A stretch of 64,000 nt of DNA, from NCBI RefSeq assembly GCF_020906275.1, contig NZ_CP086727.1:868001-932000 (forward strand), in the 5' to 3' direction. The position numbers and the translations under genes are program-made. The DNA comes from Parasphingorhabdus litoris DSM 22379 (GTDB lineage Bacteria; Pseudomonadota; Alphaproteobacteria; Sphingomonadales; Sphingomonadaceae). The notes below the pieces were generated by a model. The model had not been told where the DNA came from. It was given only the letters and a program-made list of their open reading frames with translations, and did no database searches. Below, piece after piece: positions 45,703 through 54,052 of the stretch. How positions within the stretch are numbered: the first letter of the stretch is position 1; each line of letters starts with the position of its first letter.

Positions 45703-46909
45703 TTTTTCCTATACCGCTATCGATCCCAAGGGGCGCGAGAAAACTGGCCGGTTAGCGGCGGACAGCAATGACGCGGCGCGGGCGAAGCTGGCGGAGCGCA
45801 ATTTTTATGTCGTAAATGTCGAAACAGCACAGGGCGCGGAAGCAAAACCGGCACGTTCACTATTTGGTCCCAAAAAACTGCGGTCCAAAGAACTGACCTT
45901 GTTCACGCGCCAACTGTCATCGCTGGTGCAAGTCAGCCCGCTGGAAGAAGCGTTGCGGACGATCGGCAATCAGAACGAAAAAGCCCATGTCCGGGATCGG
46001 ATCGGAGCGGTCCATGGTGGTGTTATCGAAGGGCAGCGACTGGCCGAGGCCATGCGCCGTGAACCGGCAAGCTTTCCGCCGCTCTATCGCGCGATGATTT
46101 CGGCTGGGGAAAGCTCCGGCACATTGCCGGACATCACCGAGCGCCTGGCCAATCTTCTCGAACGCCAAGCCGAGATGCGCGGTAAGCTCATCAGCGCACT
46201 GGCTTATCCGATCGTTCTCGCCCTGGTCGCGATTGTGGTCGTGGCCTTGTTGATGATTGCAGTTGTTCCCAAAGTCGTGGAACAATTTGATGATGTGAAC
46301 CAGCAGCTTCCATTCGTTACCCGGCTGGTGATCGGCATTTCCGATTTTCTCGCCAATTGGTGGTGGGCGCTTCTTGCTGCTATCGGGGTTCTTGTTCTGA
46401 TCACCTGGCGCGCTTTGAAAGAGCCGCATATCCGATATCGCTTCGACAGCTTCCTACTCCGCCTTCCGTTTATCGGCCGCTTGCTGCGGGATTTAAACGC
46501 TGCTCGGCTTGCCCGAACACTGTCGACCATGGTGGCTAGCCGGTTGCCGATAATGGAAGGGCTGCGGCTGACAACCAATACGATTAGCAATTCAGTGCTG
46601 CGCAAGGCATCGGAAGATATGGTGGAGGCTATCCGCGGGGGTGGAAGTCTTTCGAAAGCACTCAAGAATACCGGCGTTTTCCCGCCGATGTTGGTCTATC
46701 TCACCGCCAGCGGTGAAGCATCGGGCCAGCTTGATGATATGCTGGCCCGGGCAGCGGATTATCTGGAACGCGAATTTGACAATTTTACCTCGACCGCTTT
46801 GTCACTGCTGGAACCATTGATCATCGTTTTTCTGGGCGGTGTTGTTGCGGTTGTAATTTTGGCTATATTGCTTCCGATATTACAGCTTCAGAATCTTGCC
46901 GGACTATAG
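45695..46909 (+). CDS. gspF: Type II secretion platform protein GspF
   Basis: A 404-residue polytopic inner-membrane protein with two repeated GspF domains (about 70-190 and 272-395) and three membrane helices (about 170-192, 222-242 and 372-398). LTLFTRQLSSLVQVSPLEEAL, ISAGESSGTLPDITERLANLLERQ and LTASGEASGQLDDMLARAADYLER are the family blocks. It forms the base on which the pseudopilus assembles and contacts GspE. Confidence 0.96.
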   Translation: MPDFSYTAIDPKGREKTGRLAADSNDAARAKLAERNFYVVNVETAQGAEAKPARSLFGPKKLRSKELTLFTRQLSSLVQVSPLEEALRTIGNQNEKAHVRDRIGAVHGGVIEGQRLAEAMRREPASFPPLYRAMISAGESSGTLPDITERLANLLERQAEMRGKLISALAYPIVLALVAIVVVALLMIAVVPKVVEQFDDVNQQLPFVTRLVIGISDFLANWWWALLAAIGVLVLITWRALKEPHIRYRFDSFLLRLPFIGRLLRDLNAARLARTLSTMVASRLPIMEGLRLTTNTISNSVLRKASEDMVEAIRGGGSLSKALKNTGVFPPMLVYLTASGEASGQLDDMLARAADYLEREFDNFTSTALSLLEPLIIVFLGGVVAVVILAILLPILQLQNLAGL

Positions 46910-46931
46910 GACCGGATGGATAGGAAAATTT

Positions 46932-47417
46932 ATGCTCAAGATTTTATTTAATCTTTTCACCGATATGAGCCGTCCTTTGAGGCGTAAAAATCAAAAGAAG
47001 CCAAAGGCGAACGGGTTCACATTGGTTGAACTGATGGTGGTCATTTTTATCCTCGGACTGTTGACGACTGTCGTTGTTATCAATGTCCTGCCTAGTCAGG
47101 ATCGCGCAATGGTTGAAAAGGCACGAGCAGATATCGCTACATTGGGCCAGGCGCTGGAAATGTACCGGCTCGATAACCTGACATATCCTACTTCTGCCGA
47201 CGGCTTGGGGGCGTTGACCAACGCACCTGCGTCGCTTCCCCCGTCCGCGCGATATCGGCAAGGCGGCTATATCAAGAAGCTTCCCGATGATCCGTGGGGA
47301 CGACCGTATCAATATGATAATCCCGGACGCAATGGCCCTGGTTTTGATCTCTATTCGCTGGGTGCAGACGGCGCACCGGGTGGTGAAGACGACGACGCAG
47401 ATATCTATGCCGAGTAA
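46932..47417 (+). CDS. gspG: Type II secretion major pseudopilin GspG
   Basis: A 161-residue prepilin. The cleavage site is G before FTLVELMVVIFILGLL, giving the type IV pilin N-terminal helix with Glu at +5. The mature part has the GspG calcium-site region LGADGAPGGEDDDADI and DPWGRPYQY. I chose ATG 46932 (GGATAGGA site), which gives a leader of about 28 residues, longer and more basic than usual; ATG 46965 would give a 17-residue leader, and a TTG at 46896 is also in frame. It would be processed by a GspO/PilD peptidase, which is not in this window. Confidence 0.93.
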   Translation: MLKILFNLFTDMSRPLRRKNQKKPKANGFTLVELMVVIFILGLLTTVVVINVLPSQDRAMVEKARADIATLGQALEMYRLDNLTYPTSADGLGALTNAPASLPPSARYRQGGYIKKLPDDPWGRPYQYDNPGRNGPGFDLYSLGADGAPGGEDDDADIYAE

Positions 47418-47449
47418 GCGAATTGCCAAAGGTGACATGGCGTCCAAAA

Positions 47450-47477
47450 TTGACTAGCTAACGGCTATAGACATAAT
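47450..47477 (+). promoter_or_regulatory. Possible promoter upstream of gspL
   Basis: TTGACT and CATAAT are separated by 16 bases in the 150-base gap between gspG and gspL, where tight gene coupling of the operon is broken. A reasonable but unverified sigma70-type candidate. Confidence 0.3.
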
Positions 47478-47567
47478 AAAGTTCAGCCGAGTCGGGGAGG
47501 TCATGTTGGAACAAAAACTGTTACAGCCTCTTGCCTGCCATCTACTGAACGGGGTCTTTGACAGCTA

Positions 47568-48698
47568 ATGTCGGTATCTCAAGTCCTTGTAACAGAGTTT
47601 CCCATAGCAGGGACAAAATCGCTGCAATGGTGGCTTGTCACCGACAGTGTGATCGAAGCCAAAGGCTGTGATTCAGACCCGCTGCTGGCTGCTGGCCTGA
47701 AACTACCATCAGCCAATGATGAGCCAATCGTGCATATTGCAATCATGTCCGCAGCGCAGGCAATTGTGCGCTGGCATGAAACACCGGAAGACCTGACCGA
47801 GCAGCAGGCATTGGCTGCGGCGCGTTTGGCAGCTCAGGATGATAGCCTGGACCCGGAAAACCTGCATATCGCTGCGATGATTGAAGATTCCGGCGAGACC
47901 ATTTCGGCTTCGGTCAGCATGACCGTCATGTCTGATGGCTTATCGCAACTGGAAACTCTCGGCATTGATCCCGATGCTATTATACCGGCTGGATGGCTGA
48001 TCCCGGCCGAAGAGGGTCAGGTCATTGCTGCGGATTTCGGTTTTGAAACAATTTTGCGGGGCGAGCAGATGATCGCGCCGGATGAACCATCCTTGCGGCC
48101 GCACCTGATCGGTGATCATAATGTTGCAAGCCTGACCGAAACGGGGATTGATGACGCACTGACGAGCGCAGCGACCAGCCGTGATGCGGTTAATCTGCGT
48201 TCTGCCCCATTTGCCAAAAAAGTCGATAAGTATATGACCGTCTCGCAAAAGCGGACCATGGCTTGGATGGCTGCTGCGCTTGTTCTGATATCTTTGCTGA
48301 TCCCAGCCGTGCAGTTGATCAAATATCATTGGGCTGCAGCTGATGCAGACGCTGCTGCTCTGGCCGCCGCGGAGCCGGTAATCGGGGCGGTAGAAAGCGT
48401 GGAAGAAGCTGATCGTTTGTTGAACGAACGGCTGGTTCAGGAAAATCGTGGTAATGTCGCCTTCCCAGTTCCGGCCTCTGCGCTATTCTCTGCCATTCAA
48501 AAGACTCAGGGCGTATCGATTGAACGGATCAGTTATCGCAAGGATGGTACTGTTTTCGCCGGACTTACCGCGGTGAGAAATGAGGATATGAACCCGGCTC
48601 TAATCGCGCTGCAAAATGCCGGATTTGTTATCACTGCAACTCCGCGGACCGATGCAACAGGGTCAGCTAAAGCTGATATTACGGTGCGTGCACCATGA
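47568..48698 (+). CDS. gspL: Type II secretion platform protein GspL
   Basis: A 376-residue bitopic protein. The N-terminal cytoplasmic actin-like domain (1-225) would bind GspE, followed by a membrane helix (about 232-250, MAWMAAALVLISLLIPAVQLI) and a periplasmic ferredoxin-like domain (about 290-375). Sequence conservation in this family is low; identity rests on architecture, length and its overlap with gspM. It starts 150 bases after gspG, where gspH-K genes would usually lie. Confidence 0.85.
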   Translation: MSVSQVLVTEFPIAGTKSLQWWLVTDSVIEAKGCDSDPLLAAGLKLPSANDEPIVHIAIMSAAQAIVRWHETPEDLTEQQALAAARLAAQDDSLDPENLHIAAMIEDSGETISASVSMTVMSDGLSQLETLGIDPDAIIPAGWLIPAEEGQVIAADFGFETILRGEQMIAPDEPSLRPHLIGDHNVASLTETGIDDALTSAATSRDAVNLRSAPFAKKVDKYMTVSQKRTMAWMAAALVLISLLIPAVQLIKYHWAAADADAAALAAAEPVIGAVESVEEADRLLNERLVQENRGNVAFPVPASALFSAIQKTQGVSIERISYRKDGTVFAGLTAVRNEDMNPALIALQNAGFVITATPRTDATGSAKADITVRAP

Positions 48699-49177
48699 TG
48701 GAATCGATCAAAAACTGGTTCCACGCGCTCAGCTCGCGGGAGAAAATACTCATTGGCGTCGGCGCTGTTCTGGCCGCCTTGGTAATCGGATATTACGCAA
48801 TCATTCTGCCCTTTATTAGCGCTTTTGCGTCGGCGGAGCAGCGTTATCAGCAGGCAACGGATGGCCAGGCACGGATTGAAGCGAAAGTGGAAGCGCTGAC
48901 CGCTCCGGCGGATGGCGCCGTCAAACCGGTCGCCGGACCACTGGATGTTTTTGTCAGTCAAAATGCCGGAGAAGCCGGTTTTGCCGTTGGTCGCCTTGAA
49001 CCGCAAACCAATGGTGCGGTCAGACTGACCATTACATCGGCCAAGCCAACCGCCTTGTTCGGCTGGCTCGCGAGACTGGAAAGCCGCGGTGTAGCGGTCG
49101 AAGAACTTGCTGTTAATCCAGGACCGAATGAGACGGTGACCGCGACGATAATATTGCGATTGATAGAACCAAGCTAA
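48695..49177 (+). CDS. gspM: Type II secretion protein GspM
   Basis: A 160-residue protein with a short cytoplasmic N-terminus (SIKNWFHALSSREK), one membrane helix (about 17-37), a helical segment, and a periplasmic ferredoxin-like domain (LEPQTNGAVRLTIT... LRLIEPS). This is the GspM plan; WFHALSSREK is the usual family start. Coupled to gspL by a four-base overlap. No gspN follows; the next gene is convergent, three bases away. Confidence 0.88.
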   Translation: MMESIKNWFHALSSREKILIGVGAVLAALVIGYYAIILPFISAFASAEQRYQQATDGQARIEAKVEALTAPADGAVKPVAGPLDVFVSQNAGEAGFAVGRLEPQTNGAVRLTITSAKPTALFGWLARLESRGVAVEELAVNPGPNETVTATIILRLIEPS

Positions 49178-49180
49178 GGG

Positions 49181-50284
49181 TCAGACCGTCTCGGAGGTTG
49201 CTTTTACTCCGCCAGGCACTGCGTCCTTGGCAAACATAACGCCACCATCATCCAGAGACATCGCCTCTGGGCTTGGTACGTCTGCGGTTTGTGGTGCATT
49301 CAGCTTCTTTTCTTGCACCCAATTGCCATCAGCATCGCGGACATATTTGGGCGCGCGCTGCACATTCCAGACCAGTCCCATTTTTTCCCATAACGAGATG
49401 ATGTAGCCGTTCACGTCCACTTCCCACCACATCATGCCGGCATAGGCCGAACGTGGGTGCTGATGGTGGTTGTTGTGCCAGCCATCGCCGAACGTCATCC
49501 ATGCCATGAACCAGTTATTGCGTGATCCATCTTTGGTTTTGAAACGCTGTGAGCCGAAGACATGGCCAACGCTGTTCACGCCCATCACAAAGTTCAGGAA
49601 GAAGAAATTACGGAAAAAACCGCCGATCAGGATAGTGCCGATAATATGTTCCGGTCCACCAAAGGCGAGCGCCCATAGTGCCGGAAGCACAACACTGGAA
49701 AAAATCGCGATCGACCAACGATGCTTGTGGCACCACAAGACCTGCGGGTCATCGATCAGACCTTTGCCGTAAACTTTCATGTCAGAAGTGGTGTTGTCGA
49801 ACAGCCAGCCGAAATGGGCAATGCCGAGGCCCTTCCATTTCGACATTTTCTTGCCATGCCCGTCAATATAAGGGCTATGTAGATCGCCAACGCGATCGGA
49901 AAAGGCATGGTGGCGGCGGTGATCGGCCGCCCATTTCAGCACGGATGCCTGACAGGCCATTTGTGCCATAATGCCGATTGCAAGGCGCATTTTCGGACCC
50001 GCTTCGAAGGCGCGATGTGTGTAAAAGCGGTGATAGCCAATGCCTACGCCCATGTTGATCAGAACATAACCAAAAAGGAAAGCGGACCATTCTACCCAGC
50101 CAGTAGCGTGAGTCAGCGTCCAATAAAGCGCGCCTAGCGATCCGATAACCATTGATGACAACAATATGCCATATTCGATACGCTTGGCTCGTGCGGCAGG
50201 TCCGCCGATGATCACGCCATGCTGCGGATGGACCTGTTCTGGTTCGAATTCATCGGGTTGAATGTCATGATAGGCCGTCGCCAT
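49181..50284 (-). CDS. Membrane fatty-acid (acyl-CoA/acyl-lipid) desaturase
   Basis: A 367-residue desaturase with the three histidine boxes of the delta-9 type: HRFYTH (about 86-91), HRRHH (about 123-127) and HNNHH (about 270-274). At least four membrane helices flank them. A non-haem diiron centre would introduce a double bond into saturated acyl chains, adjusting membrane fluidity. A tail of about 50 residues after the last box is polar. An inverted repeat lies about 80 bases upstream. Confidence 0.9.
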   Translation of the reverse strand: MATAYHDIQPDEFEPEQVHPQHGVIIGGPAARAKRIEYGILLSSMVIGSLGALYWTLTHATGWVEWSAFLFGYVLINMGVGIGYHRFYTHRAFEAGPKMRLAIGIMAQMACQASVLKWAADHRRHHAFSDRVGDLHSPYIDGHGKKMSKWKGLGIAHFGWLFDNTTSDMKVYGKGLIDDPQVLWCHKHRWSIAIFSSVVLPALWALAFGGPEHIIGTILIGGFFRNFFFLNFVMGVNSVGHVFGSQRFKTKDGSRNNWFMAWMTFGDGWHNNHHQHPRSAYAGMMWWEVDVNGYIISLWEKMGLVWNVQRAPKYVRDADGNWVQEKKLNAPQTADVPSPEAMSLDDGGVMFAKDAVPGGVKATSETV

Positions 50285-50362
50285 AGTAATACGCCCCTGT
50301 TACTATTTACATCAGTGAAACTAACGGTTTTGAGCAAAGATTACAATTATCTTAACTATTAT

Positions 50363-50381
50363 TCACACCGATATGGTGTGA
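50363..50381. promoter_or_regulatory. Inverted repeat upstream of the desaturase gene
   Basis: TCACACC-GATAT-GGTGTGA, seven-base arms, 79 bases upstream of the desaturase start. It has the form of a repressor or activator site. It lies in a 337-base gap (50285-50621) in which I see no gene; the rest of the gap is AT-rich on the desaturase side. Confidence 0.45.
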
Positions 50382-50621
50382 TTGGCCGAAATTGATAAAG
50401 TTTCGTTTCGAATCAGATCAATACCGATGCAGTGAATGTATCATTGTCGCTAAAACAAGGCCTCTTATCCTGCCAAATCGATACTGTTTTCGGCATAAAT
50501 TGGGAGGGAATAGCGGTTTTCCAGTCTATCGAGCGAATCAGCTCCTATGTCTGACGCGCAGAAGACTTTTGGTCGCGTTGAAAGACGTTCTAACAAGCGA
50601 TTTTTTGTGCCGGTGAGAGGC

Positions 50622-51479
50622 TCAATCGTCATTCACGTTTCGCCGCGATACTTCACCGCGTGATGATCGTCGCGGCGTTGAACGTGCAACAGGCGCTGAT
50701 CGTTGTCTTGCAGCAGGGCGGGCTTGTTGGCTGCGGCGTTCGGAGCGGACGCTATTGCCTTGCCGATTTGCAGCACGGCGTGCTTGTCTTGCCTCGCCGC
50801 GGCGTTGGCCACGTATAGCGCCGTCCCGCAAACCGGCACGGCCCGTCCGCGCGCCGGCTGTTCGATTGCCTTCACTAGCCCTGCGTTCACGCCTTTCTGC
50901 CCGCCGTTGCTGGCGTTCGGCACGCTGCTCCGGCGTCATGTTACGGAGCCTTTCTGCTCTACGCTCTTGGCGCTGCGCACGCTCTTCCGGTGTCATGTTG
51001 CGTCGGCGTTCGGCTCTGCGTTCACGGCGTCCGGCATGTTGTTCTGGCGTTAAATTTCGGCGACGCTCCGCTTGACGATCGCGGCGCTTTGCGCGTTGTT
51101 CCGGGGTAAGGTCGCGCCATTTTTCAGCGCGTCTTCTGTCTTTGCGCCAGCCATATTCCGCCCGTTTCCGTGCCCAATGGCGACGATGATGCCGCTTCAT
51201 CGCATAGCGTGAACCGCGGCGGTCAAAAATATAGATGCCGTAACCGGGATAGTAAAAACTGTCATACCAGCCGCCGCCGAATCCGATATTGGCGTAACCA
51301 TAGCCGTCGTCGCAGGCGTAATAATCATCAAATAGTCCATAAGGGTCACAGGCATAGCCTGCGCCATTCACATAACCGTCACCATAAGTTCCGTCGCCAT
51401 AGGCACAGGCGCTCAGTGCAAATAGGGCACCGCCCATCATTGCCGGTTTCAAAAGTCTTCCGAGTGAAAAATGCGCCAT
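50622..51479 (-). CDS. Arginine-rich lipoprotein with LTPEQ repeats
   Basis: The ATG at 51479 with AGAGGGG upstream starts a lipoprotein signal peptide (ALFALSAC). The frame is open 55 codons upstream without signal-like content. After lipidation comes a Gly/Tyr/Asp-rich segment (AYGDGTYGDGYVNGAGYACDP to GGWYDSFYYPGYGIY, about 26-85), then four 19-residue repeats of the form LTPEQRAxRRxRRAERRRN, then a 100-residue Arg/Ser/Gln-rich tail. I do not recognise the family; LTPEQ recalls the LTxxQ motif of Spy/CpxP periplasmic proteins. The tail is extremely basic, so it may bind nucleic acid, LPS or acidic polysaccharide. Confidence 0.75.
   Translation of the reverse strand: MAHFSLGRLLKPAMMGGALFALSACAYGDGTYGDGYVNGAGYACDPYGLFDDYYACDDGYGYANIGFGGGWYDSFYYPGYGIYIFDRRGSRYAMKRHHRRHWARKRAEYGWRKDRRRAEKWRDLTPEQRAKRRDRQAERRRNLTPEQHAGRRERRAERRRNMTPEERAQRQERRAERLRNMTPEQRAERQQRRAERRERRASEGNRTAGARTGRAGLRDGAIRGQRRGEARQARRAANRQGNSVRSERRSQQARPAARQRSAPVARSTPRRSSRGEVSRRNVNDD
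50877..51110 (-). repeat. Four tandem 19-residue repeats in the Arg-rich lipoprotein
   Basis: Successive 57-base units encode LTPEQRAKRRDRQAERRRN, LTPEQHAGRRERRAERRRN, MTPEERAQRQERRAERLRN and MTPEQRAERQQRRAERRER. The period is exact in frame, which points to expansion by duplication. Confidence 0.9.
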
Positions 51480-51638
51480 GGCCATACCCCTCTTTACGTC
51501 GGCACCGCGGCGAGAATATGCGCATGTCGAGCGTTGTCTTTGACTTACCGGATTTTGCCCCTTGCGTCCGGATGGTTTTCTTACTGCCCTATTTTGTAAC
51601 ATTGATGGATTGAATTGGAAATGAACACAGATGCTTGC

Positions 51639-51655
51639 TGACATTAATGAAAGTA
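51639..51655. promoter_or_regulatory. Element upstream of P450 matching the monooxygenase palindrome
   Basis: TGACATTAATG-AA-AGTA lies 60 bases before the P450 start. The same 11 bases, a two-base gap and AGTA occur at 11243-11259, where they are part of a perfect palindrome; here the right half is altered (AAA in place of TCA). May be a shared regulator site. Confidence 0.35.
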
Positions 51656-51698
51656 GCTATTATGGTCGCCTTACCCTCGTAATTTAGGAGTTTTTACT

Positions 51699-53093
51699 TT
51701 GGCCAGCGCAGCAAAAGCCCATGGGCATCTCTACACAGAGGCCGCCAATCCGCATTGGGTAAAACCGCCGAGTAAAGAGGCTTTGGCCCATATCCCGGGC
51801 GAAGACGGGCTCCCGATCATTGGCTCCACTCTGAAGCTCATTAAGGATCCCATCAGTTTCGGCAGGCAAATGTTCGAAAAATATGGTTCCGTCTATCGAA
51901 CCTATAATTTTGGCAAAGATAATGTGACGCTACTTGGCGCAGATGCGACCGAGCTGGTATTGTTCAACAAGGACAAGATATTCTCCAGCGAACAGGGTTG
52001 GGGGCCGGTGCTCAACAATCTTTTCCCGCGAGGACTGATGTTGATGGATTTCGAGCGCCACCGGGCCGATCGGAAAGCGCTTTCCGTTGCTTTCAAGCCT
52101 GGACCAATGAAGCATCATTGCAAGGTTCTAAATGAAGGCATTATCGAGCGTGTTGGCGAGTGGAGCGGGACGGGTTTTAAATTTTATCCTGCAATTAAAT
52201 CATTGTCACTTGATACCGCGGCCAGCGCTATCCTGGGCATTCCCTGGGGGCCGGAAGCGGACAAGATCAACAAGGCTTTTGTCGATGAAGTACAAGCTTC
52301 TGTCGGTGTTGCGCGTTCGCCGATCCCGTTCACGAAAATGTGGCGCGGGGTGAAGGCGCGAGAATATTTGCTCAGCTATTTCACGCCCGAGGTAAAGAAG
52401 CGACGTGAGACGGGCGGCGAGGATATTTTTACCCAAATCTGCCTGGCGACCCATGAAGATGGGGAGCTGCTGACGGAAGATGAAGTTGTTGATCACATGA
52501 ACTTCCTGATGATGGCGGCGCACGACACGATCACTTCGTCGGCGACCAGCATGACCTATTTGCTCGCAAAGCATCCGGAATGGCAGGAAAAGGTGCGTCA
52601 AGAATGTCTGAGCGTGGCTCCCGCTGGCCAGTCCTTGGCCTATGAGGATCTGGGCAAGCTGGAACTCACGGAAATGGCATTTAAGGAATCACTCCGTATG
52701 ATCCCGCCGGTGCCGAGCATGCCGCGCCGTGCGATCAAGGAATTTACGTTCCGCAATTATACCATTCCTGCTGGTACAAATATCGGAATCAGTCCGCAAT
52801 TTGTGCACAAGATGGAAAAGCACTGGCCAAATCCCACTAAATTTGATCCGATGCGCTTTACGCCGGAAAATTCCGCCGGAAGGCACAAATATGCATGGGT
52901 TCCTTTTGGTGGAGGTGCTCATATGTGCTTGGGCCTGCATTTCGCTTATATGCAAATTAAGATCCTGATGCACGCTATGCTGACACAGAATCGGATCGTG
53001 CTGTCTGGTGGTCCGGATTACGAACCAAATTGGCAGGTCTTTCCGATCCCGCAGCCTAGGGATGGTCTGCCCGTCCGTTTGGAAGCGCTCTGA
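51699..53093 (+). CDS. Cytochrome P450
   Basis: A 464-residue haem monooxygenase. The haem-ligand motif FGGGAHMCLG has Cys410, the ExxR pair is KESLR in the K-helix, and the oxygen-activating I-helix reads MMAAHDTITSS. No N-terminal membrane anchor, so a soluble class I enzyme needing a separate ferredoxin and reductase, which are not adjacent. The TTG start is supported by TTAGGAG eight bases upstream; no ATG lies near. Substrate unknown; sphingomonad relatives act on hydrocarbons or sterol-like compounds. Confidence 0.92.
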   Translation: MASAAKAHGHLYTEAANPHWVKPPSKEALAHIPGEDGLPIIGSTLKLIKDPISFGRQMFEKYGSVYRTYNFGKDNVTLLGADATELVLFNKDKIFSSEQGWGPVLNNLFPRGLMLMDFERHRADRKALSVAFKPGPMKHHCKVLNEGIIERVGEWSGTGFKFYPAIKSLSLDTAASAILGIPWGPEADKINKAFVDEVQASVGVARSPIPFTKMWRGVKAREYLLSYFTPEVKKRRETGGEDIFTQICLATHEDGELLTEDEVVDHMNFLMMAAHDTITSSATSMTYLLAKHPEWQEKVRQECLSVAPAGQSLAYEDLGKLELTEMAFKESLRMIPPVPSMPRRAIKEFTFRNYTIPAGTNIGISPQFVHKMEKHWPNPTKFDPMRFTPENSAGRHKYAWVPFGGGAHMCLGLHFAYMQIKILMHAMLTQNRIVLSGGPDYEPNWQVFPIPQPRDGLPVRLEAL

Positions 53094-53279
53094 TTCCAAA
53101 ACTGTGCGGTAAAAGGGCCATATCGGAGGGGGTATTGACGATCTGTCAGTTGGCGAAGAGTTTGCTCTGTGATCCTTGGCGGTCGTTTCATCGCAATACT
53201 GTGCATTTTTCGGGTTCTGGGGTCGGGCTTGGGATAGAATAGGAATTGGATTTCATCGGTTTCTATCTATTATCAGCGT

Positions 53280-54011
53280 ATGCCAACGCCCACCGGATTG
53301 CGGCCATTTGCAAGGCATCTGCGTAACAGAATTATCAGCCATGACCTTTCGCGGCTTGCCCGTTCTGTGAGAAAGGACGGCTTGACTTATCTTTCGCCGT
53401 CGAAGCTGCTCAGAATTGAGAAGGCTCTCCGGTCTGTCAGTGATGTCGAAGGCGATTTCGCTGAATTTGGGGTGGCGCTAGGAGGATCGGCGATACTGAT
53501 TGCGAGCCAATGTCGCGCCCGCTCCATTCCCGGCCAATTCCATGGGTTGGATGTTTTCGGAATGATCCCGGAACCCACATCCGAAAAAGATGATCCCAAG
53601 TCGAAATCACGTTATGCGGCGATCAAATCCGGTACATCGCGCGGCATTGATGGTCAGCAATATTATGGATACCGCGATGATCTGCTGGCAGACGTTAAAG
53701 ACAGCTTTGCTCAATATGGTTTGACCGTGGGTGAAGACGGTATTTTTCTCTACAAAGGACTGTTTGAGCATAGCTGGCCGACCGTGAAAGTGAACAGCCT
53801 CGCTTTTGCCCATGTGGATTGCGACTGGTACGAGCCTGTATCCTATTGCTTGGGGGCAATTGCCGCAAAACTCAGCCCCGGCGGCGTAATCGTGATCGAT
53901 GATTTTCACGACTATGGCGGTTGTAGAAACGCGGTTGAGGAGTTTTTGGCACAGAATCCCTCCTATAAATTTGAAGACGGTGCCAATCCGGTCTTGCGGC
54001 TTGAAGCTTGA
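53280..54011 (+). CDS. TylF/MycF-type O-methyltransferase
   Basis: A 243-residue SAM- and metal-dependent methyltransferase. GDFAEFGVALGGSAI is motif I, HVDCDWYEPVSYCL the metal-binding block and GGVIVIDDFHDYGGCRNAVEEF the C-terminal catalytic/metal block of the macrocin O-methyltransferase family (TylF/MycF). In non-antibiotic producers, members often methylate sugars in surface glycans. No partner genes are adjacent; it is convergent with ppc with 41 bases between. Confidence 0.87.
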   Translation: MPTPTGLRPFARHLRNRIISHDLSRLARSVRKDGLTYLSPSKLLRIEKALRSVSDVEGDFAEFGVALGGSAILIASQCRARSIPGQFHGLDVFGMIPEPTSEKDDPKSKSRYAAIKSGTSRGIDGQQYYGYRDDLLADVKDSFAQYGLTVGEDGIFLYKGLFEHSWPTVKVNSLAFAHVDCDWYEPVSYCLGAIAAKLSPGGVIVIDDFHDYGGCRNAVEEFLAQNPSYKFEDGANPVLRLEA

Positions 54012-54052
54012 AACAGTCTCTCCCTCGGGCAGGAACTCAGTAAGCTCTCATT

